DNA of 64,000 nucleotides from Frigoriglobus tundricola (GCF_013128195.2 NZ_CP053452.2:6882001-6946000); one strand, 5' to 3'. Numbered from the stretch's first letter, positions 16,650 to 25,306 are shown. Numbers and translations: made by a program. The notes: generated from the sequence alone by a model not told the origin.

Positions 16650-17251
16650 AACAAAAGATCGACGCCGGGCGCCGCTTTGTCGAGCGGTTCGCCGCCGACG
16701 GCAACCCGGTGCGGGCGGCCTTCTGGGCGAGGACCGAAGAAGAAGGCATCTGGTTCCTCTACGTGGCAACCGATGTTGTGGACTCCGCCGGGCCGGCGGC
16801 GACTTACCGGGCCGTTCACGCGTCGCTCAAGAAGCTCGGAGAATCCTGGGTCTCCAGCTCCGAAATTAAAGTCGTGAGCCCGACTCATCCCGTCGCCAAA
16901 GGCGTGCTCGCGATCGTGGCCCACCACCCGGGGCGTTTGAGGGCCCCGTTGGGCGCACTCGGTTCGGTGGCGGTCGAAGAAACATACATCTACCCGCCCC
17001 ACATTTTTACATTCACGCAGGTCAACCCGATGACCCCAGAAGACGTCGGGCGGGAAATCGTCCGCCTCATGAACCGTGCCCCGAGCATCCTCCAGTCGTC
17101 CCACGTCACGCTCAAGGACGGCAGCTCCTTCAACGGCGTCCCCTTCTCGCTCCAACTCGGCAGTCAGAAGGCGGTTGTGGCTCAGTTCGTCGCGGACGGA
17201 GAGGCCGCTCCTCGAATCGTCCGGTTGGATGAGATTACTTCGATTGCCTGA
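16628..17251 (+). CDS. Unrecognised partner of the HEPN protein
   Basis: This 207-residue protein is not assigned to a family. It starts at a GTG at 16628 inside the HEPN gene (22-base overlap), so the two are almost certainly translated together. The first part is mixed alpha/beta (AAFWARTEEEGIWFLYVATD). The C-terminal 50 residues, with LKDGSSFNGVPFSLQLGSQ and IVRLDEITSIA, look like a small beta-barrel. It lacks the GSx-type and DxD motifs of minimal nucleotidyltransferases, so the pair is not a standard HEPN-MNT module. A toxin-antitoxin or complex-forming role is an inference from the overlap only. Confidence 0.6.
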   Translation: MDQGTLVEQKIDAGRRFVERFAADGNPVRAAFWARTEEEGIWFLYVATDVVDSAGPAATYRAVHASLKKLGESWVSSSEIKVVSPTHPVAKGVLAIVAHHPGRLRAPLGALGSVAVEETYIYPPHIFTFTQVNPMTPEDVGREIVRLMNRAPSILQSSHVTLKDGSSFNGVPFSLQLGSQKAVVAQFVADGEAAPRIVRLDEITSIA

Positions 17252-17390
17252 GCGTCTCGTGTCCGCCGGACCAGCCGGGGGGCAAACCCCTGGTCTGAGG
17301 ACGCGGGGAGCCGCTTGAAAACGCGGGTCGATTATTTCCCCGCCGTTACCTTATTCTGTCTATTCGGATCGTTCCTCCATCCCGACGCCA

Positions 17391-18146
17391 ATGCCCGAAC
17401 CGAATCCGATCGAGCGTGAGTTCGGCGTGCCGTTTCCGGGCACGGCCGTCGATCCGTCGAAGTGGACGCAGACGGCCCTCAAGGCGATGCCGGACGGCCA
17501 CCTCGACTGGCGGGAACTGTTCGGCCGTGAGGGGCGAATCGTACTCGACGTGGGCTGTGGAAACGGCCGCTACCTGATCGGTTCCGCGCTCGCGCGGCCG
17601 GACCACGACCACCTCGGCACGGACATCCTCCCGGTCGTGATCCGCTACGCCCGCAAGCGCGGGAACCAGCGCGGGCTGCCGAACCTCAAGTTCGCCGTGC
17701 TGGGCGGGCGCGAGCTGCTCGAACGGCACGTTCCGCCCCACTCGGTCGCCGAGATCCACTGCTACCACCCGCAACCGTACTACGACCCGGCCAAGGTCCA
17801 CCTGCGCCTCATCACGCCGACCTTTCTGGCCAGCGCCCACCGCGCGCTGGCCCCCGGCGGGCTGTTCGTGGTCCAGACGGACAATCCGGGGTACTGGAAG
17901 TACATCCGCGCCGTCGTGCCGGTGTTTTTCGACTTCCACGAACTCCCCGGCCGCTGGCCGGACGCGCCCCGGGGCCGCACGCGGCGCGAGATCATCGCCA
18001 CGCAGAAGAAGCTCCCGGTGTTCCGCGGCGAGGGCCGCGCGAACGCCGCCCTGAGCGAGGCGGACGCTGTGGCGCTGGCCGAAGCGCTCCCGCCGCCGAC
18101 GTTCGACGCTGACCGGCGGCTGCGCGACCTGGACCGCCTGGCGTGA
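17391..18146 (+). CDS. TrmB-like tRNA (guanine-N7) methyltransferase
   Basis: A 251-residue class I SAM-dependent methyltransferase. Motif I is VLDVGCGNGRYLIGSA near residue 52, followed by DHLGTDILPVVIRYARKRG. The segment SVAEIHCYHPQPYYDPAKVH occupies the position of the TrmB catalytic and tRNA-contact motif (normally FPDPWPKKRH). TrmB forms m7G46 in tRNA. The changed motif and 30 extra C-terminal residues leave some doubt that this is the housekeeping enzyme rather than a relative. It stands alone on the plus strand. Confidence 0.65.
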   Translation: MPEPNPIEREFGVPFPGTAVDPSKWTQTALKAMPDGHLDWRELFGREGRIVLDVGCGNGRYLIGSALARPDHDHLGTDILPVVIRYARKRGNQRGLPNLKFAVLGGRELLERHVPPHSVAEIHCYHPQPYYDPAKVHLRLITPTFLASAHRALAPGGLFVVQTDNPGYWKYIRAVVPVFFDFHELPGRWPDAPRGRTRREIIATQKKLPVFRGEGRANAALSEADAVALAEALPPPTFDADRRLRDLDRLA

Positions 18147-18210
18147 CCATTCTGGGTTGCTCTGTTGGGGTGCTGAGGCAGTCTCGGCCGTGTCGCTCGG
18201 CACGCGGCCC

Positions 18211-18330
18211 TTCCCTGGGACCGCGGCCGTCTCGGCCGCAAAAGCGCGGAGAGTCCCGAGGCTCTGCGAGCGCACGCTGCGCGATACGAGGGGAGCAACG
18301 AGCGGCCGAGACGGCCGCGGTCCCAGGGAA
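18211..18330. repeat. Perfect 29-bp inverted repeat
   Basis: TTCCCTGGGACCGCGGCCGT... at 18211-18239 is exactly complementary to 18302-18330, with 62 bases between. It fills much of the gap between the methyltransferase and the UbiB-like kinase gene. No terminator U-tract follows. No second copy of this text was noticed in the window. Confidence 0.85.
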
Positions 18331-18419
18331 CGCGCGCCCGGCGAGGGGCCGCGAGGCGCCCGAAACCCCTCCTCGTTTCAACTGAGCAGGTGTGAATTGG
18401 AAGAGCGTGCTGACCCCAG

Positions 18420-20159
18420 GTGCCCGTGATCAACCTGACGGACATACCGCGGCTGGCCCGGAGCGCCGGCCGGCTGGCCGAAATCACCCGCACGCTCGCC
18501 AAATACGGGCTGGCCGACGCCCTCGCGCGCCTCGACTCGAAGTTCGTCCTCCGGTGGACCCCGGTGGGCGCCGGGGTCCGGCGCCTCTCCGAGGGGACGC
18601 GCGAGGCCCGCATCCGCCTCGCGCTCACCGACCTCGGCACCACGTTCATCAAGTTCGGCCAGGTCCTCAGCACCCGCCGGGACCTCATCGGCCCGGCCCT
18701 CGGCGACGAACTCACGCTGCTCCAGTCGCACGTCCCGGCCGATCCGTTCGCGGTGACGCGGGCCACCGTCGAGGCCGAACTCGGGCGGCCCCTTGAGAAG
18801 CTCTTCGCCGCGTTCGAGCCCGAGCCGCTCGCGTCGGCCTCGATCGGACAGGTCCACCGGGCGACGCTGCCGGACGGGCGGAGCGTCGCGGTCAAGGTCC
18901 AGCACCCGGACATCACGCGCCGCGTCGCGGACGACCTCTCCATCCTCGCGGAACTGGCCGTGCTCGCGGAGCAGTACCTGCCGGAGTTCCGCGCGTACCG
19001 GCCGGTCGCGGTCGTCGGCGAGTTCGAGCGCGTCCTGATGCGCGAGCTCGATTTCCGCCGCGAACTGCGGCACCTCCAGATGTTCCGCCAGGCGTTCCGG
19101 GACGACCCCGGGGTGCGGTTCCCGGAGCCGCACCCCAAGCTCTCCACCGGCCGCGTGCTGACGATGGAGCTGTTCGACGGGGTGCCGTTCAACCGCCCGG
19201 ACGAGATCCGGGCCGCCGGGGGCGATTTCGCGGACCTCGCGCGGCGCGGGTCCAAGGTGTTCCTGGACATGATCTTTCGGGACGGCCTGTTCCACGCCGA
19301 CCCGCACCCCGGCAACGTGTTCTACCTGCCGCCCACCGGGGCGTGCCCGGCCGGCGCCATCGGGCTGATCGACGCCGGCATGGTGGGGCGGCTCGACGAC
19401 CGGATGCGCGAGCGGATCGACCGCGGGGTGAGCGCGGTGCTCTTCAAGGACGCGGCCGCCATTACGGACCTCATCATCCAGGTGGGCGACGTGCCGCCGC
19501 GGTTCGACGCGACGGCCCTGGAGTGCGAGGTGGCCGAGCAACTGGCGTACTACCACGACATGCCGCTGGACCAGTTCGAACTGGGTACCGCGCTCAACGA
19601 GCTGACGGAAGCGATCCGGCGCTTCCACGTCATGCTGCCGGCGCCCCTGGCGCTGCTGTTGCGGGTGCTCGTCATGCTCGAGGGGACCGGGCGGCTGCTC
19701 GCCCCGGACTTCAACCTCGTGGAACTGCTGGAGCCGTACAAGAAGGCCGGCGCGTGGAAGAAGCTCTCGCCCCGGCGCGCGCTGCGCAAGCTGATGGGGG
19801 CCGTCACGGACTGGGACGATCTGGTGCGCGGGCTGCCGCGGCAACTGGGGGGCGTGCTGCGGATGTTGCAGCGGCAGGAGCTGGCGGTGCAGTTGAGCCA
19901 CCGGCACCTCGAACCGTCGGTGAACCGGTTGGTGTTCGGGCTGATGGTGAGCGCGCTGTTCGTGGGCTCGTCGATGCTGTGGGCGCTGCGGGCCCCGCCG
20001 CTGTGGAAGGACATTTCGCTGTTCGGCGCGTTCGGCTGCACCGTGAGTGCGGTACTCGGGTACCACCTGTTCCGCGCGATTCAGCACTCGGGGAGACTGC
20101 AAGACGGCGAGCTCCTGGCGGACCCGGCCCGGCCCGCGTTCGGCGACGACGCAGATTGA
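18420..20159 (+). CDS. ABC1/UbiB family protein kinase-like protein
   Basis: A 579-residue member of the UbiB/ADCK family, atypical kinases linked to ubiquinone synthesis and lipid handling at the inner membrane. The KxGQ motif is in FIKFGQVLSTRRDLI (about 79-93), the Ala-rich nucleotide loop is ASASIGQVHRATLP (about 140), followed by VAVKVQHPDI. The catalytic and metal motifs HADPHPGNVFYLPP and GLIDAGMVGRL lie near 293 and 316. Two hydrophobic helices close the C-terminus (LVFGLMVSALFVGSSMLWAL, ISLFGAFGCTVSAVLGYHLF), as usual. The start is a GTG at 18420 with a weak binding site; a GTG two codons later is equally possible. Confidence 0.9.
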   Translation: MPVINLTDIPRLARSAGRLAEITRTLAKYGLADALARLDSKFVLRWTPVGAGVRRLSEGTREARIRLALTDLGTTFIKFGQVLSTRRDLIGPALGDELTLLQSHVPADPFAVTRATVEAELGRPLEKLFAAFEPEPLASASIGQVHRATLPDGRSVAVKVQHPDITRRVADDLSILAELAVLAEQYLPEFRAYRPVAVVGEFERVLMRELDFRRELRHLQMFRQAFRDDPGVRFPEPHPKLSTGRVLTMELFDGVPFNRPDEIRAAGGDFADLARRGSKVFLDMIFRDGLFHADPHPGNVFYLPPTGACPAGAIGLIDAGMVGRLDDRMRERIDRGVSAVLFKDAAAITDLIIQVGDVPPRFDATALECEVAEQLAYYHDMPLDQFELGTALNELTEAIRRFHVMLPAPLALLLRVLVMLEGTGRLLAPDFNLVELLEPYKKAGAWKKLSPRRALRKLMGAVTDWDDLVRGLPRQLGGVLRMLQRQELAVQLSHRHLEPSVNRLVFGLMVSALFVGSSMLWALRAPPLWKDISLFGAFGCTVSAVLGYHLFRAIQHSGRLQDGELLADPARPAFGDDAD

Positions 20160-20201
20160 AGATAAAAGACGCCAGTTCGGTCTTTTGTCTTCAATCTGCG
20201 T
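20149..20201. terminator. Hairpin overlapping the UbiB-like stop codon
   Basis: Arms 20149-20170 (ACGCAGATTGAAGATAAAAG...) and 20180-20201 pair over 22 bases with one mismatch around a 9-base loop. The upstream arm contains the TGA stop. The text GCAGATTGAA and the following AATCTGCGGATAAACTCTTCT are shared with the other AT-richer palindromes of the window (1516, 42485). It lies between convergent genes and is placed as a terminator. Confidence 0.6.
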
Positions 20202-20241
20202 CGATCGGCGAAATCTGCGGATAAACTCTTCTGCCGGCGGC

Positions 20242-20759
20242 TCAGCCCAGCTTCGGCTTCGGCGCGGCGTGGGGGCCGGGCGCGGGGCCGCGACCACTTT
20301 CGGCGGCGGCGGTTTCGGAGCGGGGTGCGCGGACTTCGGGGCGGGTGTCGCGGCGCCGACGGCGGTTGCGGGTTTGGGCGGCGAAGTGCCGTCCTGACCG
20401 GTCAGCCAGAGGCGGGCCAGGGCCAGCGACACGCCCTGTGGCCCCTCGCCGTTGGCCTCGACCGTCTTGCCCTCGGCCGTGAGGGTGCCGGTCCAGCTCC
20501 CGTCGGGGCCGCGCCGGATGGTCATGACCGTGTCGGCGGGGAGCCGGCTGAACGCCTCACCCTTCTTGGGGATGTTCGCCGCGGCCTGCTTCTGCTCCTC
20601 GTTCAGCTTGGCGACGCACACCTCGCAGCGGGTCTTCTGGAACTTCGCCAGCCGCTGCGCGCGGTACTTGTCCACCGCGTAGTGCTGGAACTCGCGCAGG
20701 CAGCCGCACGCGCGGGCGACCATTGGCCGCGCGATCACTTCCCCCGACGGAACTCCCAT
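20242..20759 (-). CDS. Small cysteine-containing protein with Pro/Ala-rich tail
   Basis: I do not recognise a family. The start ATG at 20759 has a good GGAGG seven bases upstream. The N-terminal 55 residues contain ACGCLREFQHYAVDKYRAQR and CEVC, four cysteines that could bind a metal. A middle part (TVMTIRRGPDGSWTGTLTAE) looks like a beta sheet, and the tail is Pro/Ala/Lys-rich. The frame then stays open without natural composition far into the UbiB gene on the other strand. One missing C in the C5 run near 20270 would instead end the protein as PHAAPKPKLG at TGA 20242, which I consider the true end, giving about 172 residues. Confidence 0.55.
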
Positions 20760-20860
20760 AACCCAACCTCCCAACCCGACCCAGGGCGTACTGACATCAT
20801 ACAATGTGGACCGCGTTCATCCACCTGAAGAGTCGTGTCGCCGGCTCACAGATGTACCGG

Positions 20861-21463
20861 TTAGACCGTATTTGCTTCGTGGGGGAGTAATCCGATGATG
20901 CGTTCGATCTGCTTGCGGTGAACCCGGAGGTGAAACGCGGCCAGCCGGTGCCACTGGGGCACTCGCAGGGCACCGAACCACGGGTGCGCCAGGCTCACCT
21001 TCGAGTCCCAACCGGTGAGCGCGTCGGTCCGCGCGAGGTGGTCGCGGGCGACCGCCTCGAACCGGTCGATCGTTGCGGCGTCGGCGGTCGGGCCCGGTTT
21101 CACGGCGGCCATCGAAACGGCCCGATTGACCGCCCGCCCGGCGGCCAGCGACTCCATGACGCCCGTGATCCCGCTCTGGACGATGCACAGGTGTTCGAGC
21201 GTCATGTACACCGACCAGAAGCGGCTGCTGTCCTCGAGCCCCCTCAACCGGGGAACGAGTACGCGGCGGGACGCGGCGGCCCCGCCGAGTGATCGGGCCA
21301 GGGCGAGGATGCGATCCGCCTCGGTCCGAAACCGCCGGCTGGCGGTGCGGCGCGACACGGTCAACCCCATCAGCCGGAACCAGATCCGCGCCAGGAACAG
21401 TTCGACCGCCGGGAGCCCCGCGCCGGGGGGCTGGAGCTGCGGGGTCGGGTCGGGGGCGGTCAT
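20861..21463 (-). CDS. DinB-like / DUF1569-type four-helix protein
   Basis: A 200-residue helical protein. The layout of DinB-superfamily proteins is visible: a first His region FWSVYMTLEHLCIVQSGI, and a C-terminal HPWFGALRVPQWHRLAAFHL followed by RVHRKQIERIIGLL, which together supply metal-ligand-type histidines. Such proteins often act as thiol-dependent or metal-dependent enzymes, but the reaction is not known here. It has no close operon partner. A second DinB protein lies at 52761-53249. Confidence 0.65.
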   Translation of the reverse strand: MTAPDPTPQLQPPGAGLPAVELFLARIWFRLMGLTVSRRTASRRFRTEADRILALARSLGGAAASRRVLVPRLRGLEDSSRFWSVYMTLEHLCIVQSGITGVMESLAAGRAVNRAVSMAAVKPGPTADAATIDRFEAVARDHLARTDALTGWDSKVSLAHPWFGALRVPQWHRLAAFHLRVHRKQIERIIGLLPHEANTV

Positions 21464-21601
21464 CGTTAGTATTTATCGGTAAATGTCAGATTGTATCAAG
21501 GCCGGTGAAAGGCCCACTAGAGCAGTACCCTCACTCCGCAGACGCGCTTACACGAACGCGCTCTGGGAGGGCGAGTTGAGCTTCGGGCGCATAAACGACC
21601 C

Positions 21602-21722
21602 CGGCGAGCGGGGGGCGTGAGCCCCCCGAAGAACGCGCAACCAACGGGCGTTCCCAGGTAAACTTGTGGGGCGTGAGCTTCCCGTGGAGCGCGGAACCAA
21701 TGGGCGTTCCAAGCTAACCTCG
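21602..21722. repeat. GC-rich repeat with hairpin GAGCGGGGGGCGTGAGCC
   Basis: The segment begins with CGGCGAGCGGGGGGCGTGAG and its complementary CCCCCCG, forming a short strong hairpin. Two direct repeats follow: AACCAACGGGCGTTCCCAGG at about 21639 and AACCAATGGGCGTTCCAAGC at about 21697. The same hairpin text occurs at both ends of 55240-55402. The wider gap 21464-21769 contains no convincing gene. Confidence 0.7.
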
Positions 21723-21769
21723 CGCCCAGAAAAATGCGTTCGCATCACCGGATCGTGTTTGAGAACGTT

Positions 21770-23308
21770 TCACTTCTTCTTGGTCACCGTGATTTTGTCC
21801 ACTTCGGTGCCGTCGGCGGCCAGGGCGCGGAGGTCGAACCTGTCCGGCGCGAGATCGAGGACGACGAAGGTGTGCTTGTCGGCGGTCGCCTTCGCGGTGT
21901 AGGGCGCGAGGTTGTCGCCGTGCAACTTCTTCAGGTTCGCCGCCACCTTTTCGGGCGCCGGGCCGTACAGGCTGGCCCCGCCGCCGCCCGCGACGAAGTG
22001 GATCACGCCGCTGGGCACCGTGTGCGTCAGGCCGTCGAACGCGGTGTCCAGCGTGAACCCCCCGTTCACCTTCCCGCGCACCGGCGCCTTCCCGTCGGGC
22101 GCGAACTTGAGCGGCACGCTCCGCTGGTAGTTGTGGACGTGCCCGGCGAACGTGGCGTCCACGCCGCACTCCTCGAACAGCGGGTGCAGTTGGCGGGCCT
22201 GCTGCTCGGTGTAGTGCTGCCGGCTCGCGTGAAAGCCCGGAACGTGGTAGCACACGAACTTCCAGCGGGCCTTCGTGCCGGTCAGGTCGCCGCGCAGCCA
22301 CTTCGTGAACGCCGGATCGGTGATCGCGATCCGCGCGTTGTCGTTGATGATGGTGAAGTGGGCCGGGCCGTAGTCGAACGAGTACGCGTCCAGCGCCGGG
22401 TAGTTGCCCTGCGTGTTGGCGCGGAAGGTCTTCTCGGCCGCGCCCTCTTTGAGCCCGAGCGGGGTCGCCCACGGGCCGTCGCCGGGGCCGTTCTTCGGGA
22501 CGTGAAAGAAGTAGTACGCGGCCAGGGCGTCCGGCACGACGCCGGGCCGCGCCGCGATGTCGTGGTTGCCCAGCAGCGCGTAGAACGGGACCGTGGCCAT
22601 GAGCGGCGCGCCGGCCTTGAGCGACGGGGCCGGCACGTTGTTGTACGTGTTCCAGAAGAACGCGGTGTACTGGTTCACGCGCCCCGCCGGGTAGACGATG
22701 TCCCCGAGGGCGACGAGGAACTCCGGCTTCTCCAGGTCGATCCGGTACGCGATCGCATTTTGCGCCTCGCGCCCCTGGGCTAGGTCGCCGACCAGGACGC
22801 ACCGCACGGCCTTGTCCGCGGTCGCGCGCGTGCGAACGGACGCCTCGCGGATGGTCGTGTGACCGAGCTTCACGCGGTAGGCGATGGTGGCGTTGAACGG
22901 CAGGTCGGTCAGGGTCGCGGTGTAGAGGAAGAACTTCTGCTCCGTCTCCGGCGGGAGCGGGACCTTCGGTTCCTTGGGTTCGGCCTCGTCGGGTTCTTTC
23001 TGTTTCGGCGGTCCGAGCACCTCGCTGGGTGGCGGGGCGATGGGCAGCGGCTTCGGTTTGTATTGGGGGAAGTCGAGCGTGACGCGGACCGGTTTCACGG
23101 TGCCTTTGACCGCACCGGGACCGCTGTATTCGACCGTGAACTCCCCGGGCGTCTGATCGGTGAGCCAGCAAATGACTTTGGTGTCGGCACCGGTGAGTGA
23201 GGGGCCGTCGCCGGGCTGAACGTAGGGCAGGACGTGGACCTGTTGCGCGGTCGCGTGGCCCGCGGACATCGCGCAGGCCACGACCGCGAGGAAGGCGGCG
23301 TTTCGCAT
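21770..23308 (-). CDS. Secreted purple acid phosphatase-like metallophosphoesterase
   Basis: A 512-residue exported protein with a signal peptide (MRNAAFLAVVACAMSAGHATAQ, quoted in two parts: helix AAFLAVVACAMSAG and cleavage near ATAQ). An FN3-like N-terminal domain typical of purple acid phosphatases is broken by a Pro/Lys/Glu linker (about 83-120). The catalytic domain has the expected metal motifs in order: GDLAQG, ALGDIVYPAG, LLGNHDIA, the His of CYHVPGFHAS, and FAGHVHNYQRS. It probably releases phosphate from organic esters in the periplasm or at the surface. It stands alone, with no pho genes beside it. Confidence 0.85.
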   Translation of the reverse strand: MRNAAFLAVVACAMSAGHATAQQVHVLPYVQPGDGPSLTGADTKVICWLTDQTPGEFTVEYSGPGAVKGTVKPVRVTLDFPQYKPKPLPIAPPPSEVLGPPKQKEPDEAEPKEPKVPLPPETEQKFFLYTATLTDLPFNATIAYRVKLGHTTIREASVRTRATADKAVRCVLVGDLAQGREAQNAIAYRIDLEKPEFLVALGDIVYPAGRVNQYTAFFWNTYNNVPAPSLKAGAPLMATVPFYALLGNHDIAARPGVVPDALAAYYFFHVPKNGPGDGPWATPLGLKEGAAEKTFRANTQGNYPALDAYSFDYGPAHFTIINDNARIAITDPAFTKWLRGDLTGTKARWKFVCYHVPGFHASRQHYTEQQARQLHPLFEECGVDATFAGHVHNYQRSVPLKFAPDGKAPVRGKVNGGFTLDTAFDGLTHTVPSGVIHFVAGGGGASLYGPAPEKVAANLKKLHGDNLAPYTAKATADKHTFVVLDLAPDRFDLRALAADGTEVDKITVTKKK

Positions 23309-23399
23309 CGGAATTCCAGCGTGGGGACTAAAGGAGCGGGCAGCATCCCGATGCTAAGCGATCGGGCCGGGGCGAACCAGCGCCCCGGCCGAATCTTCA

Positions 23400-23493
23400 C
23401 GGCTTCTTCGCCGGCGCGGGGTTCGGTGCGGTCACCGGGTCCGGGACGGCTTCTTCGCCGGCGCGGGGTTCGGTGCGGTCACCGGGTCCGGGA
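23400..23493. repeat. 47-bp tandem duplication at a gene end
   Basis: 23400-23446 and 23447-23493 are the same 47-base text (CGGCTTCTTCGCCGGCGCGG...). On the minus strand it covers the 3' end of the sigma-PPIase gene. As 47 is not a multiple of three, the second copy is read in another frame: the original end AKKP followed by TGA has become AKKPSRTR and stops at 23432. The original TGA remains at about 23397, out of frame. Confidence 0.9.
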
Positions 23494-25213
23494 ACGTGAG
23501 GTGGTACGTCGGGTTCGCCTGTTGCTTCAGGTCCTTGAACAGCTTCGGGATCTCGTTATTCAGTCGGGTCTCAAGCACCTTGGCCAGGAGCATCGGCTTT
23601 TCCGCGTCGAACGACTTCGTCTTGTCGGCCGGAATCACCCTGTCGCACTTGACCACCATGAATCCGTCCGCGGTCGCGATGAGCGGGCTCACCTCGCCGG
23701 CTTTGAGATCGCGAACGGCGCGCTGGACGTCCCCCCCGTCGGGAGGCGGCGTGCGCGAGATCGGAGCGATCCGACCGCCGCTTGCTGCGAGGCTCGCGTT
23801 CGAGTTTTGGCGCGCGTGGCTGGCGAACTCGGCCTCGCTGTCACGCACCTTCTCGTACGCCTTCCGCGCCGCGTCGCCCTCGTCCTTGGTCCAGGTGATG
23901 ACGCGGCATTCGAGCTTCTCGCCGTACTTCGCGTCGAACGCCTGCCGCAGGTCCGCTTCGGTCACGGCCGGCAGCTTCGTCTTGCACAACTGGCCGAGCA
24001 TGAGGCGCATCGCGATTTCGTCCTCCACCCATTCTTCGAGTGTCTTGCGGTACTTGGGGAGTACGTCCTTCACGAACCGCTCGCGGGTCACACCGAGGGC
24101 TTTGCAATCATTGTCGAGTTCCGCCTGGACGTCGTCGGGCTTCAGTACCCATCCCTTCTGGGCGAAGGCGTGGGCGATGATCTGCTTGTTGACGAACTGT
24201 TCCAGTTCCTTTTTCCCGTAGCGGCGGATGAGGTGGTCCGTGAATGCCTCGCGCGACACGGGCACGTCGCCGAAGATCGTCGCGACCGGTTCGGGCGGCT
24301 TCGGCGCGTCCGGCGCCTTCTCCGGCACGGGTTTTCCCGGCGGGGCCTTCGCCACGGGAACGGCCCGCGCCGGTTGGCCTGGGACGGGCACGTCCTGCGC
24401 GGGTGACTCGCGCCACGCGCCGGCGCTGGTCAGCCCGACGCACGTCGCGATCGTTACCGCGACCAGTTTCCATTTCGCGATCATGGTCTTCATCACTCCT
24501 TCCGTGAGGGCGAGCACCCCGGCCGGGACGGCCCCGGCCGCGTGCTTCAGTAGGTGTGTCGCGTTCTGAACCGTTGCGGTGGCCAGTGGGGCGGGAACCG
24601 CGACAGCGGCCCCGAGTGCGCCGGGTGCCAGGCCGCGGCGGGCGAGCCGGGCACGGAGCAGCGTGCGTCCGCGGGCCAGTCGGCTGGAGAGCGTGCCCTC
24701 GGGGAGCCCCAGTTCGCGGGCCGCGTCGCGGCGGGTGTGGCCCTGGATCTCGCACAGGACGAGGGGCTGGCGGAGCCGGGCGGGGAGCGCGGCGAGTTCC
24801 TCATCGACGACCGCGGCCGTGTCGTCGGGTTCCGCCGGCGGGGTCGGAGCGCTGGTCATCGCGGGCACCTGTGCTTCGAGGACCAGTCGTTTCGCCCGTA
24901 CCGCGCGGGCCTTCCGGGCCACCTTGAGCGCGACGCCGTACAACCAGGGTCCGAGGGACTCGCGCCAGTCGGTGGCGCGTGCGCGGCGGACGAGTACAAG
25001 GAACGTGGCCTGGAACGCGTCCTCGGCGTCGGGCGTGTGCCCAAGGACGCGGGTACACACGCCGAGGACGGCGGGTCCGTGCCGGCGGACCAGTTCGGCG
25101 AACGCGTGCTGGTCGGCGGTGCGGAGGAAGTCGGCCACGAGCCGGGCGTCGGTGCGGGGGTCGTGGGCCGCCGCGGTCAGGCGCGCCACGGCGAGTTGCA
25201 GACTGGTGGGCAT
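23432..25213 (-). CDS. ECF sigma factor fused across a membrane helix to a SurA/PpiC-like domain
   Basis: A 593-residue fusion. Residues 35-105 are sigma region 2 (AFAELVRRHGPAVLGVCTRV, DAEDAFQATFLVLVRRA) and 137-190 are region 4 (LPARLRQPLVLCEIQGHTRR, ELGLPEGTLSSRLARGR), as in ECF sigma factors. A hydrophobic helix follows at about 249-266 (LVAVTIATCVGLTSAG), then a Pro-rich linker and about 290 residues like SurA/PpiC peptidyl-prolyl isomerases (FVNKQIIAHAFAQKGW, YGEKLECRVITWTKD, KAGEVSPLIATADGFMVVKC). Sigma would face the cytoplasm and the chaperone part the periplasm. The ATG at 25213 has GGAGG seven bases upstream. No separate anti-sigma gene is adjacent. A tandem paralogue lies directly upstream. 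Confidence 0.85.
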   Translation of the reverse strand: MPTSLQLAVARLTAAAHDPRTDARLVADFLRTADQHAFAELVRRHGPAVLGVCTRVLGHTPDAEDAFQATFLVLVRRARATDWRESLGPWLYGVALKVARKARAVRAKRLVLEAQVPAMTSAPTPPAEPDDTAAVVDEELAALPARLRQPLVLCEIQGHTRRDAARELGLPEGTLSSRLARGRTLLRARLARRGLAPGALGAAVAVPAPLATATVQNATHLLKHAAGAVPAGVLALTEGVMKTMIAKWKLVAVTIATCVGLTSAGAWRESPAQDVPVPGQPARAVPVAKAPPGKPVPEKAPDAPKPPEPVATIFGDVPVSREAFTDHLIRRYGKKELEQFVNKQIIAHAFAQKGWVLKPDDVQAELDNDCKALGVTRERFVKDVLPKYRKTLEEWVEDEIAMRLMLGQLCKTKLPAVTEADLRQAFDAKYGEKLECRVITWTKDEGDAARKAYEKVRDSEAEFASHARQNSNASLAASGGRIAPISRTPPPDGGDVQRAVRDLKAGEVSPLIATADGFMVVKCDRVIPADKTKSFDAEKPMLLAKVLETRLNNEIPKLFKDLKQQANPTYHLTFPDPVTAPNPAPAKKPSRTR

Positions 25214-25306
25214 CGGTTCGCCTCCGTGCGATTCGACCAGTGAGAGCAAATAACGAAACGAAGAGTCACAGGAGCACGACGGCCCGGTGACCCGCTCGCG
25301 GGTCGT

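Noticed and set aside
16239-17251. Standard HEPN-MNT toxin-antitoxin pair
   Set aside because: The second protein lacks the GSxxxGxxxxxSDxD nucleotidyltransferase motif.
18378-20241. Long minus-strand continuation of the small cysteine protein
   Set aside because: It is the reverse of the well-supported UbiB-like gene, and its text is Arg/Val/His-rich shadow sequence.
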